Shown here piece by piece: positions 35,966 to 44,852 of a DNA stretch of 64,000 nucleotides. Origin of the DNA: Vibrio hepatarius. Its GTDB lineage: Bacteria > Pseudomonadota > Gammaproteobacteria > Enterobacterales > Vibrionaceae. A program made the translations under genes and the position numbers. Within the stretch, counting starts at the first letter, position 1; each line of letters begins with the position of its first letter. Below the pieces are notes generated by a model that searched no databases, was not told the origin of the DNA, and saw only the letters and a list, made by a program, of their open reading frames with translations. The DNA lies in assembly GCF_001274785.1 (NCBI RefSeq), contig NZ_LHPI01000006.1:1-64000 (forward strand). Direction: 5' to 3'.

Positions 35966-35978
35966 TCGTTCTATCTTC

Positions 35979-36000
35979 GCGGCGTACTTTCGTACGCCGC
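35979..36000 (+). promoter_or_regulatory. Intercistronic hairpin after cbp
   Basis: GCGGCGTAC-TTTC-GTACGCCGC is a perfect 9-bp stem with a tetraloop and no T run. It is likely an mRNA 3'-end stabiliser separating abundant cbp message from the permease genes, as in malE–malF type operons. Confidence 0.75.
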
Positions 36001-36134
36001 ATAATCCCAACGCTTTGTATGTTTAAAGTATGGCGCCAGTCGTCAGGGGATTGTTCGCTCTAAATTTTTATAAGTTCGCTAGGAGCGACCTGAAACCAGA
36101 AACAGGGAAAATCTGGGTCAGTAAGGTGTGAGTT

Positions 36135-37121
36135 ATGGGTTATTTTTTAAGACGTTTGTCGTTTTACTTTGTCGCGTTATTAGTTGCTGCGACGTTAAAC
36201 TTCATTATTCCTCGTGCGATGCCGGGCGATCCGGTAACCATGATGTTCGCTAACGCTTCGGTACAGGTAACACCGGAACGTATCGCCGCAATGAAAGAGC
36301 TACTAGGCTTTGTCGATGGCGGTTTGTTTGTTCAATATATTGCCTACATGAAGAACATTCTTAGCTGGGAATTAGGGACTTCGATTCAGTTCTACCCACT
36401 ATCTGTGAATTCATTGTTAGGGGGAGCCTTTGGTTGGTCTCTATTCTTAGCAGGCAGCGCAGTAATCCTTTCGTTCTCGCTAGGTTCTGTTTTAGGTATC
36501 TTCGCAGCTTGGAAGCGCGGCAGTAAATACGATGCTTTCATCACTCCGGGCATGCTTATCATCCAAGCAGTTCCTCAGGTTGTTATCGCAATGATGACCC
36601 TATTCGTTTTCGCCATCGGCTTGAAATGGTTCCCGACTGGCTACGCGTATACCGCAGGTACACTGCCAGATTGGACAAGTTGGGAGTTCTATAAAGACCT
36701 CGCGTACCACGCTGTTCTGCCTCTATTCTGTGCGTCAATTATTCAAGTGGGTGGCTTCTTGGTGAACATGCGTAACAACATGATCAACCTGCTAGCAGAA
36801 GACTACATCACGATGGCGAAAGGCAAAGGCTTAAGCGAAAACCGCGTGGTGTTTAACTACGCTGCACGTAACGCACTACTACCAAGTGTCACCGCACTTT
36901 CTATGTCTTTGGGTATGGCTATTGGTGGTCAGCTAATCATCGAAATCATCTTTAACTACCCTGGTCTTGGTACTGTGCTACTAAACGCAATTCACGCTCG
37001 TGACTACCAAGTACTTCAAGGTCAGTTGATCATCATGACGCTATTCATGCTGTCTTTTAACTTGATTGCCGACATGCTTTACGTAGTACTTGACCCTCGC
37101 CTTCGCAAGGGAGGTAAATAA
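36135..37121 (+). CDS. Chitooligosaccharide ABC transporter permease (DppB-like)
   Basis: This 328-residue inner-membrane permease of the binding-protein-dependent type has six expected membrane spans, the N-terminal IPRAMPGDPV motif of DppB/OppB proteins, and the EAA loop AEDYITMAKGKGLSENRVVFNYAARNALLPSVT (near 230) that contacts the ATPase. It is followed after 2 nt by the second permease. It belongs to the (GlcNAc)2 importer with CBP; similarity to peptide permeases is general, and the substrate is assigned by operon context. Confidence 0.9.
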   Translation: MGYFLRRLSFYFVALLVAATLNFIIPRAMPGDPVTMMFANASVQVTPERIAAMKELLGFVDGGLFVQYIAYMKNILSWELGTSIQFYPLSVNSLLGGAFGWSLFLAGSAVILSFSLGSVLGIFAAWKRGSKYDAFITPGMLIIQAVPQVVIAMMTLFVFAIGLKWFPTGYAYTAGTLPDWTSWEFYKDLAYHAVLPLFCASIIQVGGFLVNMRNNMINLLAEDYITMAKGKGLSENRVVFNYAARNALLPSVTALSMSLGMAIGGQLIIEIIFNYPGLGTVLLNAIHARDYQVLQGQLIIMTLFMLSFNLIADMLYVVLDPRLRKGGK

Positions 37122-37123
37122 TT

Positions 37124-38149
37124 ATGAAAGACTTATTCAAACTGATACTAGGCAACGCGTATGCGCGTACAGGTTTAGCGATTGTCACGCTATTCATATT
37201 TGTCGCGATAGCAGCACCATTACTCACTAAACACGCACCAGACAAACGCACAGGTAATCCTCACGAATACCCAAGCTTTGTGGTGAAATCGGCACAAGCG
37301 AATCCAGATGGTTGGGTTGCAGAAAACCTCGCGACAGACCGCCGTACAATGTTGTTGTCTAAGAAAGCGGACCACGTAATGGGTACCAGCCGCATGGGTC
37401 GTGATATCTGGTCACAACTTGCTTACGGTGCACGTATCTCACTCGGTGTCGGCTTCGGTGCGGGTATTACTGTGTGTTTCCTTGCAACGGTTATCGGCAT
37501 CTCAGCAGGTTACTTTGGTGGACGAGTGGACGACGTACTCACAGCAGCCATGAACATCATGCTGGTAATTCCTCAGTATCCATTGCTGTTTGTATTGGCA
37601 GCTTTCATCGGTGAGGCAGGGCCCCTTACCATTGCAATCATTATCGGCTGTACCTCCTGGGCTTGGGGTGCAAGGGTTATACGCTCACAAACTCTAGCTC
37701 TAAGAGAAAAAGAGTTCGTAAAAGCAGCAGAGGTACTAGGTGAGTCTTCATTCCGTATCATTTTCGTTGAGATTCTGCCAAACCTTATCCCTATCGTAGG
37801 TGCAAGCTTCATCGGTTCGGTGATGTACGCCATCGGTATGGAATCCATCATCTCGTTCCTAGGTCTGGGTGACCCAAGTACGATTAGCTGGGGCATCATG
37901 CTCTACAACGTACAAACGTCATCAGCGATGCTAATCGGCGCTTGGTGGGAAGTCATCGCACCGTGTGTGGCATTGACCATCCTAGTAACAGGCTTAGCAC
38001 TACTCAACTTCGCTGTTGATGAAATCGCTAACCCTCAGCTTCGCTCTCACAAAGGTATGAAGCGCTGGAAAAAACTAGCAAAAAGCGACAAAAAAGAGCG
38101 TGAGCCAGAACTACCACCTCAAAATGCACTTTGGAGCGGAGAAAAATAA
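37124..38149 (+). CDS. Chitooligosaccharide ABC transporter permease (DppC-like)
   Basis: This 341-residue DppC/OppC-type permease has an N-terminal membrane span (about 13–33), a soluble segment, the family motif GTSRMGRDIWSQLAYGARISLGVGF (near 87), and the EAA loop LREKEFVKAAEVLGESSFRIIFVEILPNLIPI (near 195). The protein ends in a Lys/Glu/Pro-rich cytoplasmic tail, longer than in peptide permeases. Gaps of 2 nt on each side mark tight coupling with the DppB-like permease and the first ATPase. Confidence 0.9.
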   Translation: MKDLFKLILGNAYARTGLAIVTLFIFVAIAAPLLTKHAPDKRTGNPHEYPSFVVKSAQANPDGWVAENLATDRRTMLLSKKADHVMGTSRMGRDIWSQLAYGARISLGVGFGAGITVCFLATVIGISAGYFGGRVDDVLTAAMNIMLVIPQYPLLFVLAAFIGEAGPLTIAIIIGCTSWAWGARVIRSQTLALREKEFVKAAEVLGESSFRIIFVEILPNLIPIVGASFIGSVMYAIGMESIISFLGLGDPSTISWGIMLYNVQTSSAMLIGAWWEVIAPCVALTILVTGLALLNFAVDEIANPQLRSHKGMKRWKKLAKSDKKEREPELPPQNALWSGEK

Positions 38150-38151
38150 TC

Positions 38152-39135
38152 ATGACTGAACCACTCATCTCTATCCGCAACCTTTGCGTAGATTACATTA
38201 CAGACGCGGGCGACGTTCGCGCTTGTAACAACGTTAGCTTTGACATCGCACCAGGCGAAGTGTTTGGTCTGGCAGGCGAATCTGGCTGTGGTAAATCAAC
38301 CGTTGCCTTCTCGCTAATGCGTCTACACAAGCCGCCTGCATTCATTACTGGTGGTGAGGTTATCTTCAACGGTGAAGATATCCTTCAGTACAGCGACGAG
38401 CGCATGCAATCATTCCGCTGGAGCGAAATGTCGATGGTGTTCCAGAGTGCGATGAACGCTCTGAACCCAGTACTGACAATGGAAGAGCAATTCTGTGACG
38501 TGATTATGCGTCACACCAATATGACTCGTGAACAAGCGCGTAAACGTGCTGAAGGTTTATTGGAGATTGTAGATATCCACCCTAGCCGCTTGACCGACTA
38601 CCCTCACCAGTTCTCTGGTGGTATGCGTCAGCGTTTGGTTATTGCGATTGCTCTAGCGCTAAATCCGAAAATGATCATTATGGATGAGCCGACGACCGCA
38701 CTTGACGTAGTGGTACAACGCGAGATTTTGCAAAAAATCTACGCGCTAAAAGAAGAGTTCGGCTTCTCTATCTTATTCATTACTCACGATATCTCTTTGA
38801 TGGTCGAGTTTTCTGACCGTATCGGCATCATGTATTCAGGCGAGTTGATCGAAGTTGCTCCATCAAAACAGATATTGGAAAGTCCTTACCACCCTTACAC
38901 CAAAGGCTTGGGTAGCTCTTTCCCTCCTTTAACTGGTCCAAAAACTAAGCTAACGGGCATTCCGGGTAACCCGCTTAACCTATTGGAAATTCCTCAAGGT
39001 TGCCGCTTCCAAGCTCGCTGTGACCGCGTGCATGAAGCGTGTACTCGAGTACCTACTCAGCTTAGACAAATTGAGCCAAATCGTTTCTCAAACTGCCACC
39101 TTTACGGTGAGCCAATTGCTCAGAGCAAACTCTAG
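38152..39135 (+). CDS. Chitooligosaccharide ABC transporter ATPase (DppD-like)
   Basis: This 327-residue ABC ATPase has Walker A GESGCGKST (near 42), the signature FSGGMRQRLVIA (near 155), Walker B PKMIIMDEPTTALD (near 178) and the switch His in ILFITHDIS. The C-terminal oligopeptide-type domain has the cysteines of CRFQARCDRVHEAC, which in related ATPases bind an Fe–S cluster. It pairs with the next ATPase as a heterodimer. The ATG at 38152 lies 2 nt after the permease stop; a longer frame starting inside the permease gene is rejected. Confidence 0.92.
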   Translation: MTEPLISIRNLCVDYITDAGDVRACNNVSFDIAPGEVFGLAGESGCGKSTVAFSLMRLHKPPAFITGGEVIFNGEDILQYSDERMQSFRWSEMSMVFQSAMNALNPVLTMEEQFCDVIMRHTNMTREQARKRAEGLLEIVDIHPSRLTDYPHQFSGGMRQRLVIAIALALNPKMIIMDEPTTALDVVVQREILQKIYALKEEFGFSILFITHDISLMVEFSDRIGIMYSGELIEVAPSKQILESPYHPYTKGLGSSFPPLTGPKTKLTGIPGNPLNLLEIPQGCRFQARCDRVHEACTRVPTQLRQIEPNRFSNCHLYGEPIAQSKL

Positions 39136-39176
39136 CGATAACGCGAGAAAAGAAATAAGGATTACTGGAGACAATT

Positions 39177-40172
39177 ATGAGTAAAGATTTTGGCCAACTA
39201 CTGGTTGAAGGCAAGAACCTAGTTAAGGACTTCCCTATCAACAGTAACGCCCTAAACCAACCAATGATGCGCGCAATCAACGACGTATCATTCAAAATGT
39301 ACAAAAGCCGCGGACTTTCAGTGGTCGGTGAATCGGGTTCAGGTAAATCAACTACAGCCAAAATGATCGCCAAAATGTACGCACCTACCGATGGCGTTAT
39401 CGAGTACAAAGGCCGTGACATTGAGACGATCAAATCACGCTCTGATCTGATGGCGTACCGCGAAGGTGTACAGATGGTTTGGCAAGACCCGTTTGGCTCA
39501 CTGAACCCAACGCACAACATCTTCCACCATATCGCTCGTCCACTTTTGATTCACAAAAAAGTGTCGCCGGGTAACAAGAAAGAGCTGGAAGAGCGTGTTT
39601 ATGACCTATTGGAACAAGTAGGTCTTATCCCACCAAAAGAGACAGCACAGAAATTCCCCCACCAGCTTTCTGGTGGTCAGCGTCAACGCGTGAACCTAGC
39701 AAGAAACATTGCGGTAGGTGCAGAAGTGGTGCTGGCAGACGAACCGACGTCAATGCTAGACGTTTCGATTCGTGCTGGTGTCTTGAACCTAATGGAAGAA
39801 ATGAAGTTTGAGAAAGAAATGTCTCTGCTTTATATCACTCACGACATTGCAACCGCGCGCTACATCGCTGAAGACCTTGCGGTTATGTACGTTGGTCACA
39901 TGGTGGAATGGGGGGATACCGAAGAGATCATTCACGATCCTCAACACCCGTACACACAGTTGTTGGTTTCAGCGGTACCGGATCCAAGTAAATCGATCCA
40001 CGAAAAGCTTAAGGGTAACAAAGGGGAAATTCCGCTTTGGACACCGGAATCACTAGGCTGTCCATTTGCAGGCCGATGTGAACACGCAACTGACGAGTGT
40101 CGCGAGAAGTTACCTGAAGTCACTCAACTATCCGACAACCACTTTGTTCGTTGTTACCTATACGAAAACTAA
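39177..40172 (+). CDS. Chitooligosaccharide ABC transporter ATPase (DppF-like)
   Basis: This 331-residue ABC ATPase, partner of the preceding one, has Walker A GESGSGKSTTAKMIA (near 46), the signature LSGGQRQRVNLARNI (near 165), Walker B AEVVLADEPTSMLD (near 183) and the switch His in LLYITHDIA. The C-terminal CPFAGRCEHATDEC again fits the Fe–S-type oligopeptide domain. GGAG lies about 8 nt before the ATG. The next gene, a GH9 enzyme, starts 72 nt downstream. Confidence 0.92.
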   Translation: MSKDFGQLLVEGKNLVKDFPINSNALNQPMMRAINDVSFKMYKSRGLSVVGESGSGKSTTAKMIAKMYAPTDGVIEYKGRDIETIKSRSDLMAYREGVQMVWQDPFGSLNPTHNIFHHIARPLLIHKKVSPGNKKELEERVYDLLEQVGLIPPKETAQKFPHQLSGGQRQRVNLARNIAVGAEVVLADEPTSMLDVSIRAGVLNLMEEMKFEKEMSLLYITHDIATARYIAEDLAVMYVGHMVEWGDTEEIIHDPQHPYTQLLVSAVPDPSKSIHEKLKGNKGEIPLWTPESLGCPFAGRCEHATDECREKLPEVTQLSDNHFVRCYLYEN

Positions 40173-40244
40173 TAATAAACGAGCCAAGGGCCTGCGCTCT
40201 TGGCTCCAACTGCAACAATAATTACCAGATTTTCGGAGTATTTG

Positions 40245-41966
40245 ATGCTGCTACTTACTAACCATCTTGGTTATGAATCCCTTGGGCCAAAGCAGGCCGT
40301 ATTGATGACTAGCAAGCCACGCCTTTCTTCAACCACTGCGCTATTGGTATGTGCCGACAGCCATCAAACTGTTGCTAACTTTAGTATTGATTCTGGCACT
40401 AAGGTTGCGAACTGGCACCAAGGGAATTTTTTTCGCATTGATTTCTCTGAATTTAGCCAAATCGGCCAATTCTATCTGCGCGTAGATAACCTACGTTCAG
40501 AACCGTTTAACATTGAGCAAGGTTTGTTGCTCAAACATACCCTTTCCGATGTTTTGCACTACTTCAAATCACAACGTTGTGGTGGCCGTTTCGATAAACA
40601 AGACCACAATGTTCCTTTACTGGGAACCGACACTACCGCAGATGTACACGGTGGCTGGTATGACGCCTCCGGTGATGTGAGTAAATACCTCAGTCACTTA
40701 TCTTACTCAAACTACCTCAACCCTCAGCAAACGCCGATGGTTGTGTGGAACATGCTGCGTAGCCTGGAGATAACCGCCAACAACGAACAAGTTCCACTGA
40801 ACACCAAAGTTCGTTTAGCCGAAGAAGCGCTATACGGTGCAGACTTCCTAGTGCGCATGCAGAACGAGCAAGGGTTCTTTTACATCACGGTGTTTGATAA
40901 ATGGTCGAAAGACATCAAACAACGCGAAATCTGTGTGTTCGCTACTCAGGAAGGCCATAAGACCGACGACTTCCAAGCGGGCTTCAGACAAGGCGGCGGA
41001 GTTTCAATTGCAGCGTTGGCCGCAGCCGCGCGTCAGGATGAATGCGGCGAATACACTCAAGAGCAGTATTTGCAAGCCGCCGAAAAAGGCTACTGGCATT
41101 TACGCAAGTTCAACCCGCAATACCTTAACGACGATGAAGAGAACATCATCGACGAATACTGCGCATTGCTCGCCAGTGTTGAGCTTTACAAAACAACCCA
41201 AAAAACAGATTACCTTGACGAGAGCCGTTACTGGGCGAACAAGCTTCAACGCCGCCAGCAAAGCGACGATCAATTTAACCACTTCTGGGCGGCAGATCTG
41301 GACGGCTCACGACCTTATTATCACGCGGCAGAAGCGGGCCTGCCTGTGATCGCTCTGTGTGCATATCTAGACATTGAGCAGGACGCGTCACTATCGGCAG
41401 AAACATTAACCACGATTGAACAAGCCGTCAATTTCGAACTAGAGATTACTCAAGCGGTAGAAAACCCGTTTGGTTATCCGCGTCAATACGTAAAAGGGGT
41501 CAATAGTGCCAAACGTGATGCGTTTTTTGTCGCACAAGACAACGAAACAGGTTACTGGTGGCAAGGCGAAAATGCACGCTTAGGTTCTTTAGCGTCTATG
41601 GCGTTCATCGCCCTTCCTTACATCAAAAATCAGCAGCTACAACAGCAACTACTGTCGTACTCGCAAAACGCCCTCAACTGGGTACTGGGTTTAAATCCCT
41701 ACCACATGTGCATGCTGGATGGTCACGGTTATAACAACCCAGATTACCTACCCCACCTTGGTTTCTTTAACGCCAAAGGCGGGATTTGTAACGGCATTAC
41801 GGCAGGCTTTGAAGACGAACAAGACATCGCATTCAACCCTGCGGGACAAAAAGATGACATGCTACAAAACTGGCGCTGGGGTGAACAATGGATCCCTCAC
41901 GGCGCTTGGTATTTGTTAGCCATCGTCACGCAATTTAATCACTTTAACGAGCACAAGGATTACTAA
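40245..41966 (+). CDS. Cytoplasmic GH9 glycoside hydrolase, probable exo-beta-D-glucosaminidase
   Basis: This 573-residue protein has an N-terminal CelD-type Ig-like domain (about 1–85) and a GH9 (alpha/alpha)6 barrel. The GGWYDASGD motif (near residue 135) carries the nucleophilic-water Asp pair, and WVLGLNPY and the C-terminal region with ILP-type Glu complete the barrel. There is no signal peptide: the ATG at 40245 has GGAG 6 nt upstream and opens MLLLTNHLGYE. The family is mostly cellulases, but Vibrionaceae members at this locus were shown to release glucosamine from chitosan oligomers, which fits the neighbouring glucosamine kinase. Annotation as endoglucanase would be misleading here. 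The stop is adjacent to the kinase start. Confidence 0.85.
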   Translation: MLLLTNHLGYESLGPKQAVLMTSKPRLSSTTALLVCADSHQTVANFSIDSGTKVANWHQGNFFRIDFSEFSQIGQFYLRVDNLRSEPFNIEQGLLLKHTLSDVLHYFKSQRCGGRFDKQDHNVPLLGTDTTADVHGGWYDASGDVSKYLSHLSYSNYLNPQQTPMVVWNMLRSLEITANNEQVPLNTKVRLAEEALYGADFLVRMQNEQGFFYITVFDKWSKDIKQREICVFATQEGHKTDDFQAGFRQGGGVSIAALAAAARQDECGEYTQEQYLQAAEKGYWHLRKFNPQYLNDDEENIIDEYCALLASVELYKTTQKTDYLDESRYWANKLQRRQQSDDQFNHFWAADLDGSRPYYHAAEAGLPVIALCAYLDIEQDASLSAETLTTIEQAVNFELEITQAVENPFGYPRQYVKGVNSAKRDAFFVAQDNETGYWWQGENARLGSLASMAFIALPYIKNQQLQQQLLSYSQNALNWVLGLNPYHMCMLDGHGYNNPDYLPHLGFFNAKGGICNGITAGFEDEQDIAFNPAGQKDDMLQNWRWGEQWIPHGAWYLLAIVTQFNHFNEHKDY

Positions 41967-41967
41967 C

Positions 41968-42843
41968 ATGACACTTTATTATGTTGGCATTGACGGTGGT
42001 GGCACTTCTTGCCGTGCTCGCATTCGTGATGAGCAAGGCAACTTTATCGGTCAAGCGAAAAGCGGCAGCGCAAATATTATGCTCGGTGCCGAAATCGCAA
42101 TGGAATCGATCCTAGATTCAATCACTCAAGCCGCACAACAAGGTGGCTTATCTGAGAAGCAGTTCGCCCAAATGCACGTTGGTTTGGCGCTAGCTGGCGC
42201 AGAGCACAAATCATCATGGCAAAAATTTATGGCGCTCTCTCACCCATTTGCTTCTATCGTGTTAAATACCGATGCCTACGGTGCTTGCGTCGGTGCCCAC
42301 AACGGTGATGACGGAGCGATTATGATCGCCGGAACAGGCTCTTGCGGCATCTACCTGCAGGGAAGTGAGCAGCACGTTGTAGGTGGACGCGAGTTTCCAA
42401 TCTCTGACCAAGGTGGCGGCGCTGTCATGGGGCTACGCCTAATTCAGCAAGTGTTATTGGCAGAAGATGGTATCGGTGAAAAGACCCCACTCGCCGAGCA
42501 CGTAATGGCACATTTTGATAACGACGTCGACCAAATCGTTGCATGGTCAAAAACCGCTCTACCTCGTGACTACGGACAATTTTCGCCAGCCATTTTTAAG
42601 CATGCAGAGCAAGGCGACAGCTTAGCCATCGCGATGCTTAAACAAACCGCAGCTGACGTAGAAATGTTTCTTGTGGCACTCAACCGTAAAGGCGCTACGC
42701 GTATTTGCTTGATGGGCAGTATCGCAGAACGCATCAAAGCGTGGCTCTCGCCACCCGTGCAAAGCTGGGTGGTAACACCTCAATTCGATGCTATCGAAGG
42801 TGCGCTGATGTTTGCCGGCAAACCAGCGCATAATCTGTATTGA
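41968..42843 (+). CDS. gspK: Glucosamine kinase GspK (BadF/BadG/N-acetylglucosamine kinase-like)
   Basis: This 291-residue ASKHA-fold kinase has the phosphate 1 motif YYVGIDGGGTSCRARI, adenosine-site MIAGTGSCGIYL (near 110) and REFPISDQGGGAVMG (near 140, the family's substrate loop). V. cholerae has a glucosamine-specific kinase at this locus, making glucosamine-6-phosphate. Close relatives prefer GlcNAc, so either sugar is possible by sequence. It is 1 nt from the GH9 gene and 10 nt from the GH20 gene, and the product of each hydrolase could feed it. Confidence 0.85.
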   Translation: MTLYYVGIDGGGTSCRARIRDEQGNFIGQAKSGSANIMLGAEIAMESILDSITQAAQQGGLSEKQFAQMHVGLALAGAEHKSSWQKFMALSHPFASIVLNTDAYGACVGAHNGDDGAIMIAGTGSCGIYLQGSEQHVVGGREFPISDQGGGAVMGLRLIQQVLLAEDGIGEKTPLAEHVMAHFDNDVDQIVAWSKTALPRDYGQFSPAIFKHAEQGDSLAIAMLKQTAADVEMFLVALNRKGATRICLMGSIAERIKAWLSPPVQSWVVTPQFDAIEGALMFAGKPAHNLY

Positions 42844-42853
42844 GGGTTGAATA

Positions 42854-44764
42854 ATGAGCTTTCGTGTCGAACTCGCGGTCTTGTCAGAGCACAAGCACTA
42901 TTGTCGCTTTGGCTTAACCGTCCACAATTTAACCGATCAAGACCTAAACGATTGGCAACTGCAGTTTATTACTGACCGTTATATCCAACCAGACAGTTTC
43001 ACCAATGGTCACATCAAACAAATTGGTAGTTTTTGTACGGTCACTCCAAGTAATAACTTGTTGAGTGCCAACCAGCACTATTACTGCGAATTCAGTATTG
43101 GTAATGCGCCGCTGCGTTTCTATACCGATGGCCTAAAAGACGCCCTAATCCTTGTAGAAGGTAAAGCGATAACGAGTCCCGTTACATTGACACCGATTGC
43201 CTTGGCGTCACCGTACCGAGATCGCAGTGAGCTTCCGGTCGTCGAAGCGAGCACTTTGGCATTGATCCCGATGCCAAATAAGCTTGAGCAACGTGAAGGA
43301 TTTTTTAGGTTATCGTCATCGAGCCAAATCACGTTACAAGCCGCCTTATCGGAAAAAGCCGCGACTTGGCTACAGCAGGAGCTAAATAGATTATTTGGCT
43401 TTACCAGCAAAACGATCGGACAGAGCGACATTCTATTTCGCAATAACCCAACTTTGGATGAAGGCGAGTATCAGCTTAGCGTTTCCAGTTCGGGAATACG
43501 CCTAGAATCAGCATCAGGCGTTGGTTTTGTTCACGCCAGCGCGACGCTATTGCAATTGATTAAGAGCTCCGACAAGTCTGAGTTGCACGTCCCATACGTA
43601 AAAATCAGTGACAGCCCTCGTTTTAAGTATCGTGGAATGATGCTCGACTGCGCACGCCATTTTCACCCGGTTGAACGAGTCAAACGCCTCATCAACCAGT
43701 TGGCACATTACAAGTTCAACACTTTCCACTGGCATCTCACCGATGATGAAGGTTGGCGTTTAGAAATTAAAGCCTTTCCACAGCTCACCGCCATTGGGGC
43801 TTACCGCGGTAGCGGCACACCATTGGAGCCTCAATACAGCCATCTAAGCAGTGTTTATGGTGGCTTTTATTCGCAAGAACAAGTCAGAGAAGTGATCGCT
43901 TTTGCTGAAGAACGTGGCATCACCATCATTCCAGAAATTGATATTCCTGGCCATTGCCGCGCGGCGATTAAGTCACTACCTGAACTGCTGCAAGACCCAC
44001 AAGACGCTTCGCGATACCGCAGTATTCAGCACTACAACGACAATATTCTTTCGCCAGCACTTCCAGGGACGTATGAGTTCCTCGACAAAGTGCTGGAAGA
44101 AGTGGCTGAGCTGTTTCCGTCCAAATGGGTACATATCGGTGCAGACGAAGTGCCTGACGGCGTTTGGATTGAAAGCCCAGCGTGCCAACAACTGATGGCA
44201 CAGCACGGTTACCAAACTGCAAAAGAGCTGCAAGGTCACTTGCTTCGCTACGCCGAACAAAAACTTCGGACGCTTGGTAAACGTATGGTCGGCTGGGAAG
44301 AAGCCCAGCACGGCAATAAAGTCAGCAAAGATACTGTGATCTATTCATGGTTGAGTGAAGAAGCTGCGTTGAACTGTGCCAAACAGGGCTTTGACGTCAT
44401 TCTTCAACCAGGTCAATCGACCTACCTCGATATGACTCAAGACTACGCGCCAGAAGAACCTGGTGTCGATTGGGCAGCCGTAATCCCATTGGAAAACGCT
44501 TACCAATATGAACCTCTAGCGGAAGTCCCTGACAGTGACCCGATCCGTAAACGTATTCTCGGTATTCAATGCGCTTTATGGAGTGAAATCATCATCACTC
44601 AACAACGTATGGATTACATGATTTTTCCACGCTTAACCGCAATGGCAGAAGCATGTTGGACCGAAAAACAGCACCGTAACTGGGAAGATTATTTGTCTCG
44701 ATTGAAAGGACACTTGCCACTCCTCGACAAGCAGAACATTCAGTACAGACAACCTTGGAAATAA
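42854..44764 (+). CDS. Cytoplasmic beta-N-acetylhexosaminidase, GH20
   Basis: This 636-residue protein has an N-terminal carbohydrate-binding CHB_HEX-like domain (about 1–130), a GH20b domain (about 135–255) and the GH20 TIM barrel (from RFKYRGMMLDCARHF, near 255). The catalytic Asp–Glu pair is D431–E432 in HIGADEVPDG, the substrate-assisted mechanism of this family. There is no signal peptide, so it works inside the cell on imported chitooligosaccharides, releasing GlcNAc. It complements chitobiose phosphorylase encoded next, probably handling longer or modified oligomers. Confidence 0.93.
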   Translation: MSFRVELAVLSEHKHYCRFGLTVHNLTDQDLNDWQLQFITDRYIQPDSFTNGHIKQIGSFCTVTPSNNLLSANQHYYCEFSIGNAPLRFYTDGLKDALILVEGKAITSPVTLTPIALASPYRDRSELPVVEASTLALIPMPNKLEQREGFFRLSSSSQITLQAALSEKAATWLQQELNRLFGFTSKTIGQSDILFRNNPTLDEGEYQLSVSSSGIRLESASGVGFVHASATLLQLIKSSDKSELHVPYVKISDSPRFKYRGMMLDCARHFHPVERVKRLINQLAHYKFNTFHWHLTDDEGWRLEIKAFPQLTAIGAYRGSGTPLEPQYSHLSSVYGGFYSQEQVREVIAFAEERGITIIPEIDIPGHCRAAIKSLPELLQDPQDASRYRSIQHYNDNILSPALPGTYEFLDKVLEEVAELFPSKWVHIGADEVPDGVWIESPACQQLMAQHGYQTAKELQGHLLRYAEQKLRTLGKRMVGWEEAQHGNKVSKDTVIYSWLSEEAALNCAKQGFDVILQPGQSTYLDMTQDYAPEEPGVDWAAVIPLENAYQYEPLAEVPDSDPIRKRILGIQCALWSEIIITQQRMDYMIFPRLTAMAEACWTEKQHRNWEDYLSRLKGHLPLLDKQNIQYRQPWK

Positions 44765-44815
44765 CACGTGGCCAATGAGCAACTTATTAAAGTTTTCACT
44801 AGCTTAAAAATTTTG

Positions 44816-44832
44816 GCTACCAATGTGGTAGC
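44816..44832 (+). promoter_or_regulatory. Small hairpin in the gap before chbP
   Basis: GCTACC-AATGT-GGTAGC sits 20 nt before the chbP ATG in an 88-nt AT-rich gap that may hold an internal promoter or processing site. Confidence 0.35.
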
Positions 44833-44852
44833 TTGGTAAAAAGGAAATTAAC

